Origin: G963923945 sp965199175
Lineage (GTDB): Bacteria > Pseudomonadota > Alphaproteobacteria > G963923945
Direction of reading: 5' to 3'
DNA length: 64,000 nt
Assembly (NCBI GenBank): GCA_965199175.1
Contig: OZ240684.1
Location: 1,364,001-1,428,000 of the forward strand
Shown: positions 62,770 through 64,000 of the stretch, piece by piece
How the letters are laid out: every line of letters starts with the position of its first letter
Position numbering within the stretch: the stretch's first letter is position 1
Position numbers and translations under genes: made by a program
The notes under the pieces: model-generated
Seen by the model: only the letters and a program-made list of their open reading frames with translations
Told to the model about the DNA's origin: nothing
The model's database searches: none

Positions 62770-63366
62770 TCAGGCCGAAAGAGCAACCCGTCGCGATGGC
62801 TTGGGATCTTCATCTCCGGTCTCTTCGACCGGCGGTGCAAGCGGGGTACTGGAATACTGGCCAGCAACTGACTGAGACGGCTGAGATGGTTGGGTGTCCG
62901 CAGAATCCTCAGACTGGGCAGCCTGAGAATCTTCAGACCGCGATTGAGCTGGCTGGGATTCGAGGGCCTGAGAAACCGCCTGGTCAAGATCAGCCGCATC
63001 CCGTTCGGCCAGAATTTGCCAGGATTCAGCCAGTGGAGTCAGCAGATTGATCACATCCTGAGCTGCTTTTGCATTGTTTTTTAAGTCCACTTCCGGGAGA
63101 CGCTTTAGAATATAGGTGAATAATTTCTCAAGCTGGCCGGCAATCTCACCGCCGCGTTCCTGATCAAGAGTAATCAGCATATGGTAAATGATATCGGTAC
63201 ATCGGGTATTGGCCCGCCAGCGTGCTTCGATTTCGTTGGCCTCAATCGACTGAATCACAATATTTAATTGCCGGATTGCCTCATTATAAAGCATGGAAAC
63301 CTGCTTTACTGGTGACGACAGCATAATTTTCTGGTCTTTGTATTGCCTGAGAGCATCCTGAGTCAT
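62770..63366 (-). CDS. fliS: FliS-family export chaperone with disordered tail (copy 2)
   Basis: 198 residues. Residues 1-130 match FliS: LRQYKDQKIMLSSPVKQVSMLYNEAIRQLNIVI (start of fold), DIIYHMLITLDQERGGEIAGQLEKLFTYILKRL and a final helix LLTPLAESWQILAERD. The tail is Ser/Gln/Ala/Pro-rich (SEDSQAAQSEDSADTQPSQPSQS). It lies 97 bases downstream of fliD, the usual FliD-FliS order, and probably is the flagellin chaperone; the first copy may serve another export partner. Confidence 0.88.
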   Translation of the reverse strand: MTQDALRQYKDQKIMLSSPVKQVSMLYNEAIRQLNIVIQSIEANEIEARWRANTRCTDIIYHMLITLDQERGGEIAGQLEKLFTYILKRLPEVDLKNNAKAAQDVINLLTPLAESWQILAERDAADLDQAVSQALESQPAQSRSEDSQAAQSEDSADTQPSQPSQSVAGQYSSTPLAPPVEETGDEDPKPSRRVALSA

Positions 63367-63463
63367 TGTTTTGTTTCCCTACGCTTATCCATGCATCATT
63401 TTTATCATAAAAATTATATCATATATCGGCTGCATATCCTGGCTCTGACAACCTGGACCAGGA

Positions 63464-64000
63464 TTAACGACGCCTTTGTCGGTTTTCGGGAGTTAAGGTC
63501 GCAAAAAGCTGGTTCATACTTTCGCGTACAGATTCGGCACGGGCGAGATTCTCTTCCATACGTGTAAAGCTCTGCAACAACCGGTCGCGTTCCAGACCGA
63601 TCCGGAATTCCACCCGTTCGATCCGCTGCTGAGAAAGTGTATTCCGGTCCTCAAGGGCCTGGACAGAGCTGATGATGGATCCATCGACAGGATCAAGTGC
63701 GGCTTGTAATCTGGTATGAAGTTGCTGAGCAAATCCGGTGGTAAAATTCAAAGAGACCGATGCCGGTGCGGTCCCGTCACCGCTATAAAATAAACGTAAA
63801 CCCGCCGCTGGTCCTTCCTGGACCCGTAAGATACTCCCGGTTACGGAGACTTCTGCTTCCCCTTCTGAACCGGCTGCTAAACTGGAATCGCGGATTGTTG
63901 CTGCACTCACTGACCCATTTTCATAAGAAAGATCAAGAGTATAACCATTCTGAGAATAAGCCGGAGAACCATCTAAGCCCAAAAAAGAAACCCGATTGTC
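63464..64000 (-). CDS. fliD: Flagellar filament cap protein FliD (C-terminal part, cut by window edge)
   Basis: About 178 C-terminal residues; the gene runs off the right edge (frame open through 64000). Typical FliD_C features: ATIRDSSLAAGSEGEAEV, GLRLFYSGDG, then the C-terminal coiled coil SSVQALEDRNTLSQQRIERVEFRIGLERDRLLQSFTRMEENLARA (family pattern: DR-x-x-x-L-x-x-x-L...RL-x-x-QF-x-x-ME). FliD caps the filament and folds flagellin at the tip. Confidence 0.9.
   Translation of the reverse strand, partial: DNRVSFLGLDGSPAYSQNGYTLDLSYENGSVSAATIRDSSLAAGSEGEAEVSVTGSILRVQEGPAAGLRLFYSGDGTAPASVSLNFTTGFAQQLHTRLQAALDPVDGSIISSVQALEDRNTLSQQRIERVEFRIGLERDRLLQSFTRMEENLARAESVRESMNQLFATLTPENRQRRR

Overview
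This window is alphaproteobacterial chromosome, probably from a Rhodospirillales-like, polarly flagellated species. Evidence is the co-occurrence of CtrA, ChpT, SciP (DUF1153) and FlbD, an RNase E ending in the WWQKLIG tail typical of the class, the aroQ-accB-accC order, and the rne / amidase / PBP1A / prfB cluster. No rRNA, tRNA, CRISPR array, insertion sequence or prophage was recognised. Coding DNA has moderate GC; the gaps are AT-rich and full of short tandem repeats.

Layout. 0-9.7 kb is housekeeping: accC (cut by the left edge), accB and aroQ on the minus strand, an ornithine/lysine-type decarboxylase, a DsbA-like protein, a BepA-like M48 protease, an aminotransferase and RNase E. 10.7-16 kb carries a cell-wall amidase, PBP1A and prfB, whose start region is joined to the rest by a programmed +1 frameshift. 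16.6-21 kb holds a double cold-shock protein and several small or poorly known genes. 21.2-25.9 kb encodes a two-gene NAD-dependent molybdenum/tungsten formate dehydrogenase of the FDH1 type. 26.6-35.6 kb is a chemotaxis and cell-cycle block: chpT, cheA, cheW, cheY, cheB, cheR and divergent ctrA. 36-64 kb is a flagellar superlocus: fliI, fliJ, a hypothetical gene, a FliK-like gene, flhG, flhF, flhA, flbD, motA, fliN, fliH, fliG, fliF, sciP, flgE, flgD, fliK, two fliS-like genes and the 3' part of fliD.

How the genes fit together. ChpT relays phosphate to CtrA, which in alphaproteobacteria drives early flagellar and chemotaxis genes. SciP restrains CtrA and FlbD activates late sigma-54 flagellar genes. 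FlhF and FlhG set flagellar position and number. The Che proteins control the motor. A perfect TTAA-N7-TTAA CtrA box lies upstream of chpT.

Most notable observations. (1) CheA (1216 residues) carries two segments that read like truncated haemoglobins. One takes the place of the P2 domain; the other is inserted inside the CheW-like P5 domain and keeps the proximal-histidine position. (2) The CheB receiver has Gly in place of the phospho-accepting Asp. (3) The hook protein FlgE is about three times the usual length, with four tandem modules. (4) Short tandem duplications occur in nearly every gap and in several disordered protein segments.
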